Source: Microbacterium indicum DSM 19969 (GTDB taxonomy: Bacteria; Actinomycetota; Actinomycetes; Actinomycetales; Microbacteriaceae). From it: DNA of 64,000 nt. The stretch covers positions 17,084 to 81,083 of the forward strand of contig NZ_AULR01000013.1 of the NCBI RefSeq assembly GCF_000422385.1, read 5' to 3'. The position numbers were made by a program, and so were the translations under genes. The notes beneath the pieces were generated by a model. It had not been told where the DNA came from. It did no database searches and was given only the letters and a program-made list of their open reading frames with translations. Positions 36,644-45,213 of this stretch are shown here, piece by piece; positions within the stretch are counted from its first letter, which is position 1, and the number at the start of each line of letters is the position of its first letter.

Positions 36644-37246
36644 ATGACGAACACCCCCGTCTCCCCTTCCGCGACATCGGACGACCCGCGAGCGCAGCGC
36701 AGCAGGCAGCGGCTCGCCGACGCGCTCCGCACGATGCTCCAGGCCGAGGACCTCGGCGACATCGGCGTCGCCGAGCTGTGCCGCGCCGCGGGCGTGCACC
36801 GCACGACCTTCTACGGCCACTACGCGAGCGTCGGAGACCTCGCGGCCGACGTGTACGCGACGATGCTCGACGAGGCGAGCGCCGTCGAGCCCTTCACGGC
36901 CTCCCCCTCCGAGTCGTCGCAGGTCTACGTCGACCAGATGGTCGAGCTTCTCGACGCGGTCCTCCGCGAACGCACCGCGATCCGCGCCCTCCTCGAGTCG
37001 TCGGTGTCGCTCGGCTTCCGCAAGCGGCTGCGCCAGCGCTACCTCGACCGCATGCAGATGGCCGTCGACGTGCTCCGGGCCAACGGGGCCGACGTCCCCG
37101 AGGACTCGACCGTCGGCGTCGCGTTCATGGCGGGCGGCATCGCGAGCGCGCTCGAACTGTGGGCAGCCTCCGACGACACCGATTCGCGCGCCTTCGGCCG
37201 GCAGGTGCTCGCATCGATGCCGCGCTGGTGGCCGTCTCCGGCGTGA
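36644..37246 (+). CDS. TetR-family transcriptional regulator
   Basis: A 200-residue regulator. The TetR helix-turn-helix is in the N-terminus: LADALRTMLQAEDLGDIGVAELCRAAGVHRTTFYGHYASVGDLA. The ligand-binding region is unremarkable. CAGACT ends 6 nt before the ATG, indicating a leaderless transcript. It is divergent from ftsE; the intergenic segment contains four copies of GGCGCGCC. Targets are not evident. Confidence 0.88.
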   Translation: MTNTPVSPSATSDDPRAQRSRQRLADALRTMLQAEDLGDIGVAELCRAAGVHRTTFYGHYASVGDLAADVYATMLDEASAVEPFTASPSESSQVYVDQMVELLDAVLRERTAIRALLESSVSLGFRKRLRQRYLDRMQMAVDVLRANGADVPEDSTVGVAFMAGGIASALELWAASDDTDSRAFGRQVLASMPRWWPSPA

Positions 37247-37340
37247 GCGATCCGGCTTCATAGGAAGCGCATAGGGCGATCATCGCGTACGCGCTGGTCC
37301 GGGGAGTCCAATGAGTCCATCAGGCACGAAAGGGGCCCTC

Positions 37341-38579
37341 ATGGACGACATCACTCCCACCACTCCCACCGCACCGGTCGCCGCCAAGCGGCCCTGGTAT
37401 CGGCGCCGCGCGACGATCTTCGGCGCCGCCGGATCCGCGCTCGTCATCGGCGCCTTCGCGGCGGGCATCCCCGTCGGCGCGGCGACGCTCTCGCCGACGA
37501 CGACCGCCGCTCAGACCATCCCCCAGCAGCAGGACTCGTCGGGATCCTCGTCGAGCGGATCCGCGCAGCAGGTCTCGCCGTTCGGCAGCGGGACCGAGCA
37601 GCAGCAGCAGTCGACGACCTCCGGCAACGAGGCCTCGACGACCGCGAGCACCGACGAGGCGTCGGGCGTGGTCCTCGTCAACACGGTGCTCGGGTACGAG
37701 AACGCCGAGGCCGCGGGAACGGGCATCGTGCTCACGAGCGACGGCCTCGTCCTCACCAACAACCACGTCGTCGAGGGATCCACCGAGATCACCGTGACGA
37801 TCGGATCCACGGGCCAGCAGTACACGGCGACGGTCGTGGGCACGGACGCCGAGAACGACGTCGCGGTGCTGCAGCTCGAGGGCGCGTCGGGCCTCACAAC
37901 GGCGACGATCGACGACGACGACGACGCCGCGGTCGGCGACGACGTCACGGCGGTCGGGAACTCGGAGGGCGGCGGCGTCCTCATGGCGGCGGACGGCACG
38001 ATCACCGACCTCGACTCGACGGTCACGACGCAGTCCGAGTCGACGGTCTCGAGCGAGACGCTCGACGGCATGATCCAGATCTCGGCCGACGTCGTCTCGG
38101 GCGACTCGGGCGGCCCCCTCCTCGACGACGAGGGCGAGGTCATCGGCATCGACACCGCGGCGTCGAGCGGATCCGCCACGACGGTCGCCTACGCGATCCC
38201 GATCGACGACGCCCTCGACATCGCGAACCAGATCGTGTCGGGCGACGAGTCGGGCAGCGTGACGATCGGCTACCCCGCGTTCCTCGGCGTGCAGGTTTCC
38301 AGCGAGACGGGCATGTCGGCGTACGGCTACCAGAACGGCGCCTCCGTGACGGGCGCGTCGGTCGCGGGGGTCATCGAGGGCACCCCGGCCGCCGACGCGG
38401 GCATCGCCGCGGGCGACGTCATCACCTCGGTCGACGGCGTCGCCGTCTCCTCGTCCGACGACCTCACGCAGATCCTCGCGTCGTACGACTCGGGCGACCA
38501 GGTGACGATCGCCTGGACCACGGCGGCCGGCGCGAGCCAGACCGCGACCGTGACGCTCGCCGACGGCCCCGCCGCCTGA
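37341..38579 (+). CDS. HtrA/DegP-type membrane serine protease with PDZ domain
   Basis: A 412-residue protein. A cytoplasmic head and one membrane helix (about 27-47) precede a Ser/Gln/Thr-rich linker, a trypsin-like domain and a C-terminal PDZ domain (about 310-405, ending VTSVDGVAVSSSDDLTQIL). The catalytic triad is visible: His in LTNNHVVEG, Asp in AENDVAVLQL and Ser in SGDSGGPLLD. It would handle misfolded or envelope proteins outside the membrane. The ATG at 37341 has AAAGGGG upstream; an ATG at 37311 would only add ten residues. Confidence 0.93.
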   Translation: MDDITPTTPTAPVAAKRPWYRRRATIFGAAGSALVIGAFAAGIPVGAATLSPTTTAAQTIPQQQDSSGSSSSGSAQQVSPFGSGTEQQQQSTTSGNEASTTASTDEASGVVLVNTVLGYENAEAAGTGIVLTSDGLVLTNNHVVEGSTEITVTIGSTGQQYTATVVGTDAENDVAVLQLEGASGLTTATIDDDDDAAVGDDVTAVGNSEGGGVLMAADGTITDLDSTVTTQSESTVSSETLDGMIQISADVVSGDSGGPLLDDEGEVIGIDTAASSGSATTVAYAIPIDDALDIANQIVSGDESGSVTIGYPAFLGVQVSSETGMSAYGYQNGASVTGASVAGVIEGTPAADAGIAAGDVITSVDGVAVSSSDDLTQILASYDSGDQVTIAWTTAAGASQTATVTLADGPAA

Positions 38580-38592
38580 CGCGCATCGCACG

Positions 38593-38628
38593 CGAGAGGG
38601 GCCACGGCATCCGCCGGGGCCCCTCTCG
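38593..38628. terminator. Bidirectional terminator between htrA-like gene and pepN
   Basis: An 11-bp stem (CGAGAGGGGCC with its complement) and a 14-nt loop sit between the convergent stops at 38579 and 38634. Confidence 0.75.
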
Positions 38629-38633
38629 TCGCG

Positions 38634-41102
38634 TCAGTTCGCGGCGCGCACCCGCAGGTCGCGCGCCAGGTGGTCGCGCTGCTCGATCACGAGGCGGCGG
38701 AGCGAACCCGGGGCGTCGTCGTTCGCGGCGAGCCAGGCGTCGACCTTCTCGAGCGAGTCGCCCGCGGGGAACAGGCCGCGCACGAGGCGGCGGGCGATCT
38801 CGATCGAGCGCTCGGCCCACGTCGGGCGGATCCGCGCGAAGTAGTCGTCGTCGAAGCCCGCGACGAGGTCGCGCCGGCCGCCGGCGCGCACGCCGTCGAT
38901 CGTGGCGCCGAGGTGATCGTTCGTGAGCGACGTGTCGGTCCACGCGCCCTCCCACGCGGCGGCGCGGACGTCGGCTTCGGGGCGCGCGGCGAGCGCCGCG
39001 ACCGCCGCGGTGCGGCCCGACATCGTGTCGTCGCGCGCGAGCTCGGCGCGGATCTCGTCCTCGCCCACGGCGCCCGTCGCGGCGAGCGCGAAGATCCACG
39101 CCCAGCGCAGGTCGGCGTCGAGCGCGAGGCCCTCGGGTGCGGGCTCAGATCCGTCGAGCATCGCGCGGATCGCTGCCGATCGGCCGTCCGAGACCGAGGC
39201 CGCCGCCCCGAGGGCGCGGGCCCAGGCGAGCTGCGCACCCGAGCCCGGCCCGGCGGCGCGGAGCGACTGGGCGACGACGTCGAGCCACGCGGCGCGCGCG
39301 GCGTCGCGATCGGCGTCCGCGACGAAGTGGTTGACAGTGTGCGCGGCGTTCGCGAGCGTTCCCGCGAGCAGGCCGACGTTCGCCTCGCGCGGCGCGTGGC
39401 GCTCGACGATCGCGAGGAAGCGCCCCGCCGGCAGCAGACCGTCGCGCGTCGCGTTCCAGAGGGCCGACCAGACGAGACCGCGCGCGAGCGCGTCGTCCAG
39501 GCCGCTGAGCGCCTTCTCGACCGTCGCGAGCGAGCGCTCATCGAGGCGCGCCTTGGCGTAGGTGAGGTCGCCGTCGTTGATGAGCACGAGATCCGCGTCC
39601 GGGAGCTCGATCGGCGTCCGCTCCTCCGTGAGCTCGACGTCGACCGACTCGGTGCGGACGAGCGCGTCGCCGTCGAGCGCGTACAGCCCCACCCGCAGGC
39701 GGTGCGGGCGGGCGTCGGTCTGCACGAGGGCGGATCCGTCGTACGAGATCTCGCTGACGCCCGTCGTCTCGAGCCACGCCCGCGACCACGCGCGCACGTC
39801 GCGGCCCGACGCGTCCTCGAGCGCGACGAGCAGGTCGTCGAGCGTCGTGTTGCCGTAGGCGTGGGCCCGGAAGTACGCCCGCGCACCCGCGAAGAACGCC
39901 TCCTCGCCGACGAACGCGACGAGCTGCTTGAGCACCGAGGCGCCCTTGGCGTAGGTGATCCCGTCGAAGTTGAGCTTCGCCGCCTCGAGATCGGGGATGT
40001 CGGCGACGATCGGGTGGGTCGTCGGCAGCTGGTCCTGCTCGTACGCCCAGGCCTTGCGGCGGTTCGCGAACGACGCCCAGGCGTCGGAGAAGCGCGTCGC
40101 CGCGACCGAGGCGTGGGCCCCCATGTAGTCGGCGAACGACTCCTTGAGCCAGAGGTCGTCCCACCAGCGCATCGTCACGAGGTCGCCGAACCACATGTGC
40201 GCCATCTCGTGGAGGATCGTGTTGGCCCGCGCCTCGCGCTGGGCCTCGGTCGCGGCGCCGCGGAAGATGTACGCCTCGGTGAACGTGACGAGCCCGGGGT
40301 TCTCCATCGCGCCGAGGTTGTACTCGGGGACGAAGATCTGGTCGTACTTGCCCCAGGGGTAGTCGAACCCGAACGCGTCGGCGTAGAAGTCGAGTCCCTG
40401 CTTCGTGACCTCGAAGATCTCTTCCGAGTCGAGGTGCGCCGCGAGCGAGGCGCGCACATAGGCGCCGAGCGCGACGCGCTGCTCGCCGCGGGTCCACTCC
40501 CCCGAGACGCCGTGGTACGGCCCGGCCGCGACCGCCGTGATGTACGACGAGATCGGCAGCGTCGGGGCGAACTCGACGGTCTGCTCCTGGCCGCCGCCCA
40601 TCGTGACGAGGGCGCGGCCTCCCGAGAGCACCGTCCAGCCCGCGGGCGCCGTGACGCGGAAGGTGTAGCGCGCCTTCATGTCGGGCTGCTCGAAGGCGGC
40701 CATGACGCGGCGCGAGTCGGCCGGCTCGTACTGCGTGTAGAGGTAGGTGGCGCCGTCGACGGGGTCGACGAAGCGGTGCAGGCCCTCGCCCGAACGGCTG
40801 TACGCGCCCGTCGCCTCGATCCGCACCTCGTTCTCGGGCCCGAGGCCCGTGACCGTGATGCGCGCGCCGTCCCAGATGACCGGGTGGTCGACGCCGTTGA
40901 CGACGACGCGGTCGACGCTCTCGCCGAGGAAGTCGATCCACGTCGACTCCTCCCGCGCCTGGAAGGCGAGCGTCGTGGCGGTCGGGAAGCCCGTGACCTC
41001 CGCGTCGGGCGCGCCGGTGAGGTCGAGCTCGACCTGCACGGCGCTCAGGGTGATGGCGGCCGACCGGGCCGCCGTCTCTTCTCGGCTGAGGTTCGCGGTC
41101 AT
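38634..41102 (-). CDS. pepN: Aminopeptidase N
   Basis: An 822-residue M1-family zinc aminopeptidase. The exopeptidase motif GAMENPGLVTF is near residue 260 and the zinc site HEMAHMWFGDLVTMRWWDDLWLKESFADY (written as HEMAH, then E 18 residues later) near 295. The beta-rich N-terminal domain and helical ERAP1-like C-terminal domain are complete. It releases N-terminal residues from peptides in the cytoplasm. TACGAT ends 6 nt before the ATG. It is divergent from a MarR gene with 64 bp between them. Confidence 0.97.
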   Translation of the reverse strand: MTANLSREETAARSAAITLSAVQVELDLTGAPDAEVTGFPTATTLAFQAREESTWIDFLGESVDRVVVNGVDHPVIWDGARITVTGLGPENEVRIEATGAYSRSGEGLHRFVDPVDGATYLYTQYEPADSRRVMAAFEQPDMKARYTFRVTAPAGWTVLSGGRALVTMGGGQEQTVEFAPTLPISSYITAVAAGPYHGVSGEWTRGEQRVALGAYVRASLAAHLDSEEIFEVTKQGLDFYADAFGFDYPWGKYDQIFVPEYNLGAMENPGLVTFTEAYIFRGAATEAQREARANTILHEMAHMWFGDLVTMRWWDDLWLKESFADYMGAHASVAATRFSDAWASFANRRKAWAYEQDQLPTTHPIVADIPDLEAAKLNFDGITYAKGASVLKQLVAFVGEEAFFAGARAYFRAHAYGNTTLDDLLVALEDASGRDVRAWSRAWLETTGVSEISYDGSALVQTDARPHRLRVGLYALDGDALVRTESVDVELTEERTPIELPDADLVLINDGDLTYAKARLDERSLATVEKALSGLDDALARGLVWSALWNATRDGLLPAGRFLAIVERHAPREANVGLLAGTLANAAHTVNHFVADADRDAARAAWLDVVAQSLRAAGPGSGAQLAWARALGAAASVSDGRSAAIRAMLDGSEPAPEGLALDADLRWAWIFALAATGAVGEDEIRAELARDDTMSGRTAAVAALAARPEADVRAAAWEGAWTDTSLTNDHLGATIDGVRAGGRRDLVAGFDDDYFARIRPTWAERSIEIARRLVRGLFPAGDSLEKVDAWLAANDDAPGSLRRLVIEQRDHLARDLRVRAAN

Positions 41103-41142
41103 GGATCCATCGTAGGTTCCGCCGAATAGATGCCGTAGTTAT

Positions 41143-41158
41143 ATACCTCTGGTATCTT
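41143..41158 (+). promoter_or_regulatory. MarR operator overlapping the -10 of the MarR/MFS operon
   Basis: A perfect inverted repeat ATACC-TCT-GGTAT (41143-41155) overlaps the -10 hexamer TATCTT (41153-41158), 8 nt before the GTG of the MarR gene. This is the expected layout for autorepression of a MarR/efflux pair. Confidence 0.55.
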
Positions 41159-41166
41159 TGTTGGAC

Positions 41167-41628
41167 GTGACACGCTCTCACGACCTCGAATCGCTCATCA
41201 TCGGCGCCCACGCCCTCACGCGCACGGCCGCCGTCGACATGCAGAACGAGACGCCGTCGGCTCAGTGGCGCACGCTCGCGATCCTCCTCGAGCGCGGCCC
41301 GCTGCGGCTCGGCGACCTCGCGCGCCTGAGCCGCGTGACGCAGCCGGGCATGACGCGGCTCGTCGCGACGATGACCGAGGCCGGCCTCCTCGAGCGCGCG
41401 CACGACCCCGACGACCAGCGCGCCGTGATCGTCGCCGCGACCGACGAGGGATCCGCCGCGTACGCCGCCTGGCGCCGCGAGCTCGTCGCCGCCCTGCTCC
41501 CCCGGTTCTCGGGGCTCGACGACGACGACTGGCGGGCCCTCGGCCGCGCCGCCGAGATCCTCCGCGAGCAGCTCGCCGAGGCCACGACATCCCACCCTCA
41601 CACAGCAGAAAGGGGATCCTCTCGATGA
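41167..41628 (+). CDS. MarR-family transcriptional regulator
   Basis: A 153-residue winged-helix regulator: the recognition region is RLGDLARLSRVTQPGMTRLVATMTEAGLLERAHDPDDQRAVIVAATDEG, including the wing with the conserved D-R pair. The GTG at 41167, 8 nt after the -10, is preferred over the upstream TTG. It overlaps the MFS transporter start as ATGA, so the two form one operon, and the promoter carries a palindrome that overlaps the -10. Confidence 0.9.
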   Translation: MTRSHDLESLIIGAHALTRTAAVDMQNETPSAQWRTLAILLERGPLRLGDLARLSRVTQPGMTRLVATMTEAGLLERAHDPDDQRAVIVAATDEGSAAYAAWRRELVAALLPRFSGLDDDDWRALGRAAEILREQLAEATTSHPHTAERGSSR

Positions 41629-42860
41629 GCAGTCCCTCCTCCGGATCCATCTGGAAGCAGCCGCTTCCCGTGTGGGCGATCGCGTTCGCCGCGGTCGTCT
41701 CCTTCATGGGCATCGGCCTCGTCGACCCGATCCTCCCCTCGATCGCCACGTCGCTCGACGCGACGCCGACGCAGACCGAGCTGCTCTTCACGAGCTACCT
41801 CGCCGTCACGGGCGCCGCGATGTTCTTCACCTCGTGGGTGTCGAGCCGCATCGGCACGAAGGCGACGCTCCTCATCGGGCTCGCGGTCGTCGTCGTCTTC
41901 GCGTTCCTCAGCGCGATCAGCGGATCGGTCGACGAGATCATCGGGTTCCGCGCGGGCTGGGGCCTCGGCAACGCCCTCTTCATCTCGACGGCGCTCGCCG
42001 CGATCGTCGGAGCCGCGGCGGGCGGTTCCAGTGCCGCGATCATCATCTACGAGGCCGCGCTCGGCCTCGGCATCGCGGTCGGCCCCCTCGTCGGCGGTCT
42101 CCTCGGGGAGGTCAGCTGGCGCGGCCCGTTCTTCGGCGTCACGACGCTCATGGCCGTCGCGTTCATCGCGATCGTGACGATGCTGCGCATGCCGAAGCAG
42201 GAGCGCAGCCCCCTGCACCTCTCGGCGCCGTTCCGCGCGCTCGGCCGCCCCGCGCTCGGCATCCTCGCCGTCACGGCGCTGTTCTACAACATCGCCTTCT
42301 TCATCCTGCTCGCGTACTCGCCGTTCCCCCTCGGGTTCGGCGCGATCCAGATCGGCTGGACGTTCTTCGGCTGGGGCGTCGCGCTCGCGATCACGAGCGT
42401 GTTCCTCGCGCCCGCGCTCATCCGCGCGTGGGGCCTGCGCAACACCCTGACGGTCATGCTGCCGCTCCTCGCGATCGACCTCGTCGTCGCGGGCTTCATC
42501 GTCGACAGCAAGGCGGGCCTCGTGACCTGCATCATCATCGGGGGCCTGATCCTCGGCGTGTGCAACACCGTGCTGACGGAGGCCGTCATGGAGGCGACCG
42601 ACCTGCCGCGCTCCGTCGCGTCGTCGGCCTACTCGGGGGTCCGCTTCCTCGGCGGCGCGATCGCCCCGCCGCTCGCGACGGCGCTCGCCGACGCGTTCAG
42701 CTCGACGATCCCGTACTGGTTCGCGGGCGCCTCGGCCGCGATCGCGGCCCTCGTGATCATCTTCGGCCGCCGCACGCTGCGCCGGATCGATGCGCACGCG
42801 GCCAGCGAGGTGGAGGAGGCGGAGGCGATCGCCGTGGGCGACGCCGCCGCGGGAGCCTGA
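41625..42860 (+). CDS. MFS efflux transporter
   Basis: A 411-residue major facilitator protein with twelve hydrophobic segments. Helix one carries GIGLVDPILPSIATSLDATPTQ, typical of drug:H+ antiporters, and the loop 2-3 region is SWVSSRIGTKATLLIG. The motif-C-like stretch AALGLGIAVGPLVGGLLGEVSWRGPF in helix five is the antiporter signature. Substrate unknown; regulation by the coupled MarR protein suggests an aromatic or lipophilic compound. Confidence 0.9.
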   Translation: MSSPSSGSIWKQPLPVWAIAFAAVVSFMGIGLVDPILPSIATSLDATPTQTELLFTSYLAVTGAAMFFTSWVSSRIGTKATLLIGLAVVVVFAFLSAISGSVDEIIGFRAGWGLGNALFISTALAAIVGAAAGGSSAAIIIYEAALGLGIAVGPLVGGLLGEVSWRGPFFGVTTLMAVAFIAIVTMLRMPKQERSPLHLSAPFRALGRPALGILAVTALFYNIAFFILLAYSPFPLGFGAIQIGWTFFGWGVALAITSVFLAPALIRAWGLRNTLTVMLPLLAIDLVVAGFIVDSKAGLVTCIIIGGLILGVCNTVLTEAVMEATDLPRSVASSAYSGVRFLGGAIAPPLATALADAFSSTIPYWFAGASAAIAALVIIFGRRTLRRIDAHAASEVEEAEAIAVGDAAAGA

Positions 42861-42872
42861 CCTATTCGTCGA

Positions 42873-42915
42873 CGCCGAGGGGCGCGGATCCGTTCGGGAT
42901 CCGCGCCCCTCGGCG
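42873..42915. terminator. Bidirectional terminator between two MFS genes
   Basis: A 19-bp perfect stem (CGCCGAGGGGCGCGGATCC and its complement) around GTTCG, between the convergent stops at 42860 and 42922. The loop is again flanked by GGATCC on both sides. Confidence 0.8.
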
Positions 42916-42921
42916 CATCCG

Positions 42922-44157
42922 CTAAGCGCGTCCGGCGCGGCGCGCGACCCCGTACGCGGCGAGCGCCGCGGCCGCGGACGCGACCATGACGATCGCGCAG
43001 GGCATCGCGGTGTCCTCGCCCGCGACGCTCACGAGGGGCGAGATCACGGCCGCGAGCCCGAACTGCGCGGCGCCGAGGACGGCGGACGCGCTCCCCGCGG
43101 CGCGGGGAACCGCCGCGAGCGCGAGCGCCGATCCGTTGCCGAGGACGAGACCCAGCGGAGCGACGGCGACGAACACCGCGACGGCGAGCAGCCAGACGGG
43201 CGCGCCCGTCGCCGCGATCAGCAGGAACAGCGCGGCCCCGACCGCCGAGATCCCGAGCCCCAGCCCCATGAGCCGCTCGGCGGGCACGCGGTCGACGAGC
43301 TTGGCCGACGCGGCGCTCACGACCATGAGCGCGAGGGCGTTGACGCCGAAGAGCAGGCTGTACTCGAGGGTCCCGAGCCCCATCATCGTCTGGTAGATGA
43401 ACGGCGACGCCGAGATGTAGGCCATCATGACGCCGAACCCGAAGGCGAACGCGAGCGTGTAGCCGAGGTAGCCCCACGTGGCGAGCGGGGCGAGCGCGGA
43501 TCCCTCCCGCGCCTTGTCGGCGCGCATCGCGTCGCGCCGCTCGCGCGGCAGCGACTCGCGCACCCCGAACACGACGGCGACGAGGCTCGCGAGCGCGATC
43601 ACGGCGACGACCGCGAGGACGCCCCGCCAGCCGAGGGGGTCGGCGATCACGCCGCCGATGAGAGGCGCGACGACGGGCGCCACTCCCCCGACGATCATCA
43701 TGAGGCTCATGGCCCTCGCGGCCGCGGGCCCGACGGCGAGGTCGGAGATCACGGCGCGGCCGAGGACCATGCCGGCCGCGCCCGAGAGACCCTGCACGAC
43801 GCGCGCCGCGATGAGCACGCCGACGGTCGGGGCGACCACGGCGGCGGCGCTCGAGAGCACGAAGATCACGGCGCCGACGACGAGCGGCGTGCGACGGCCG
43901 TATCGATCGGAGAGCGGCCCGAAGACGAGCTGGCCCGCGGCGATGCCGACGAGGAAGGCCGTCAGCGTGAGCTGCACGCCCGTCGCGCTCGTCGACAGGT
44001 CGGCGGTCATCGCGGGGAAGGCGGGCAGGTAGAGGTCTGTCGCGAACGGCGTGACCGCCTGGAGGAGCGCGAGCACGAGGAGCAGGCCCGCGCCGATCCC
44101 GGGCCGCGCCGCGCGCTGCGCTGCGGTGTCGCTTCGGAAGGAGGTCGTGGAGGTCAT
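42922..44157 (-). CDS. Bcr/CflA-family MFS multidrug transporter
   Basis: A 411-residue drug-resistance transporter with twelve helices. The N-terminal LQAVTPFATDLYLPAFPAM and loop motif GQLVFGPLSDRYGRRTPLV are hallmarks of the Bcr/CflA group; RVVQGLSGAAGMVLGRAVISD is the helix-four signature. TACACT ends 7 nt before the ATG. It is divergent from a MarR gene, and a palindrome lies in the spacer of its promoter. Confidence 0.93.
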   Translation of the reverse strand: MTSTTSFRSDTAAQRAARPGIGAGLLLVLALLQAVTPFATDLYLPAFPAMTADLSTSATGVQLTLTAFLVGIAAGQLVFGPLSDRYGRRTPLVVGAVIFVLSSAAAVVAPTVGVLIAARVVQGLSGAAGMVLGRAVISDLAVGPAAARAMSLMMIVGGVAPVVAPLIGGVIADPLGWRGVLAVVAVIALASLVAVVFGVRESLPRERRDAMRADKAREGSALAPLATWGYLGYTLAFAFGFGVMMAYISASPFIYQTMMGLGTLEYSLLFGVNALALMVVSAASAKLVDRVPAERLMGLGLGISAVGAALFLLIAATGAPVWLLAVAVFVAVAPLGLVLGNGSALALAAVPRAAGSASAVLGAAQFGLAAVISPLVSVAGEDTAMPCAIVMVASAAAALAAYGVARRAGRA

Positions 44158-44164
44158 GCGATCC

Positions 44165-44209
44165 AGTGTAGTTATTGATCAATAATTATCAAATCATCAC
44201 GAGTACACT
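44165..44209. promoter_or_regulatory. Divergent promoters with a palindromic operator
   Basis: Minus-strand promoter for the MFS gene: TTGATA (44192-44187), 16-bp spacer, TACACT (44170-44165). The spacer contains a perfect 14-bp palindrome TTATTGATCAATAA (44172-44185), extendable to an imperfect 20 bp. Plus-strand promoter for the MarR gene: -10 TACACT (44204-44209), 6 nt before its ATG. One palindrome can serve both genes. Confidence 0.7.
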
Positions 44210-44215
44210 GGCGGC

Positions 44216-44653
44216 ATGCCGCACTCCGTCACCGACGACCAGCTGGCCGACCTCGCCGAGATCGTGTCGGCGCTCTCGCGCACGATCGAGCGCCGCCACG
44301 CCGACGCCGACATCACCGAGCTCACGGTCTCCGAGCACGCCGTGATGCGCTTCGTCGACCGCAACCCCGGAACGACGCCGAGCGCGATCGCCCACGCGGT
44401 CGACATGCAGCGCCCCAACGTCAGCGCGCTCCTGCGGCGCCTCGAGGAGAAGGGCCTCCTCATGCGCACCGACGCGCCCGGTGACGGTCGCGGCGTGACC
44501 GTCACCTCGACCCCGCGGGCCGCCGAGAACCTCCGGCGGCTGCGCCAGGTGTGGAGCGGCGCCCTGTCCCCCGCGCGCGGCGCCGGGGACATCCCCGACC
44601 TCACCGAGCGGCTCACCGAGATCCACGACCTCCTCTCCGCGTCGCGCGGCTGA
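44216..44653 (+). CDS. MarR-family transcriptional regulator
   Basis: A 145-residue winged-helix protein; the DNA-binding part is TTPSAIAHAVDMQRPNVSALLRRLEEKGLLMRTDAPGDGRGVTVTSTP. It contains no cysteine, so it cannot be a Cys-based OhrR peroxide sensor despite the ohr gene downstream. It is divergent from the Bcr/CflA transporter, with an operator-like palindrome between them, and most likely represses that transporter and itself. TACACT ends 6 nt before the ATG. Confidence 0.9.
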   Translation: MPHSVTDDQLADLAEIVSALSRTIERRHADADITELTVSEHAVMRFVDRNPGTTPSAIAHAVDMQRPNVSALLRRLEEKGLLMRTDAPGDGRGVTVTSTPRAAENLRRLRQVWSGALSPARGAGDIPDLTERLTEIHDLLSASRG

Positions 44654-44666
44654 CGGGCGAACCCAT

Positions 44667-44695
44667 GGATCCGCTGTGATCGGCCCGGCGGATCC
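44667..44695 (+). terminator. Possible hairpin after the MarR gene
   Basis: An 8-bp stem (GGATCCGC/GCGGATCC) with a 13-nt loop between the MarR stop and the ohr promoter. No T run follows, so termination is uncertain. Confidence 0.35.
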
Positions 44696-44717
44696 GGCGC
44701 GTGCTTAGTCTCTGATC

Positions 44718-45140
44718 ATGGACGCTGCATATACGACAGAAGCACTCGCGACCGGAGCCGGCCGCAACGGCCACGTCTCGGTGATCGAGTCGGACCTCGA
44801 GTTCGACATGGCGATCCCGAAGGCGATGGGCGGATCGGGCGCGGGCGCGAACCCCGAACAGCTCTTCGCGGCGGGCTACTCGGCCTGCTTCCACTCGGCC
44901 CTCCAGAGCGTGGCCCGCTCGCGCAAGGTCTCGATCGAGGGATCCTCGGTCGGCGCCCGCGTGTCGATCGGGTCGAACGGCGAGGGCGGATTCGGCCTCG
45001 CCGTCGAGCTCGAGGTCGTCATCCCCGAGCTCGACCACGCGACGGCGCAGGACCTCGCCGACGCCGCCCACCAGGTGTGCCCCTACTCGAACGCGACCCG
45101 CGGCAACATCGAGGTGAAGGTCACCGTCTCCGACGACTGA
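44718..45140 (+). CDS. ohr: Organic hydroperoxide resistance protein Ohr
   Basis: A 140-residue OsmC/Ohr-family thiol peroxidase that reduces organic hydroperoxides using lipoyl partners. The two redox Cys motifs are AAGYSACFHSAL (about 51-62) and HQVCPYSNATRGN (about 118-130). The start MDAAYTTEALATGAGRNGHV matches the family. TAGTCT ends 6 nt before the ATG, so it is transcribed on its own. The neighbouring MarR protein has no Cys and is not a standard OhrR. Confidence 0.95.
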   Translation: MDAAYTTEALATGAGRNGHVSVIESDLEFDMAIPKAMGGSGAGANPEQLFAAGYSACFHSALQSVARSRKVSIEGSSVGARVSIGSNGEGGFGLAVELEVVIPELDHATAQDLADAAHQVCPYSNATRGNIEVKVTVSDD

Positions 45141-45152
45141 TCCTCCAGGAAA

Positions 45153-45188
45153 GGGCCGGTGCGCGCGGACTTCCGCACGCACCGACCC
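45153..45188. terminator. Bidirectional terminator between ohr and the acyl-CoA ligase gene
   Basis: A hairpin of about 17 bp with two mismatches (centre GGTGCGCGCGGA against TCCGCACGCACC) lies between the convergent stops at 45140 and 45214; the distal arm is followed by CCCTTCTTC. Confidence 0.6.
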
Positions 45189-45213
45189 CTTCTTCGCACC
45201 CGCAGCCCGGCGC

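Noticed and set aside
44216..44653. OhrR peroxide sensor assignment for the MarR gene upstream of ohr
   Set aside because: The protein has no cysteine and ohr has its own promoter; the operator lies toward the divergent transporter.
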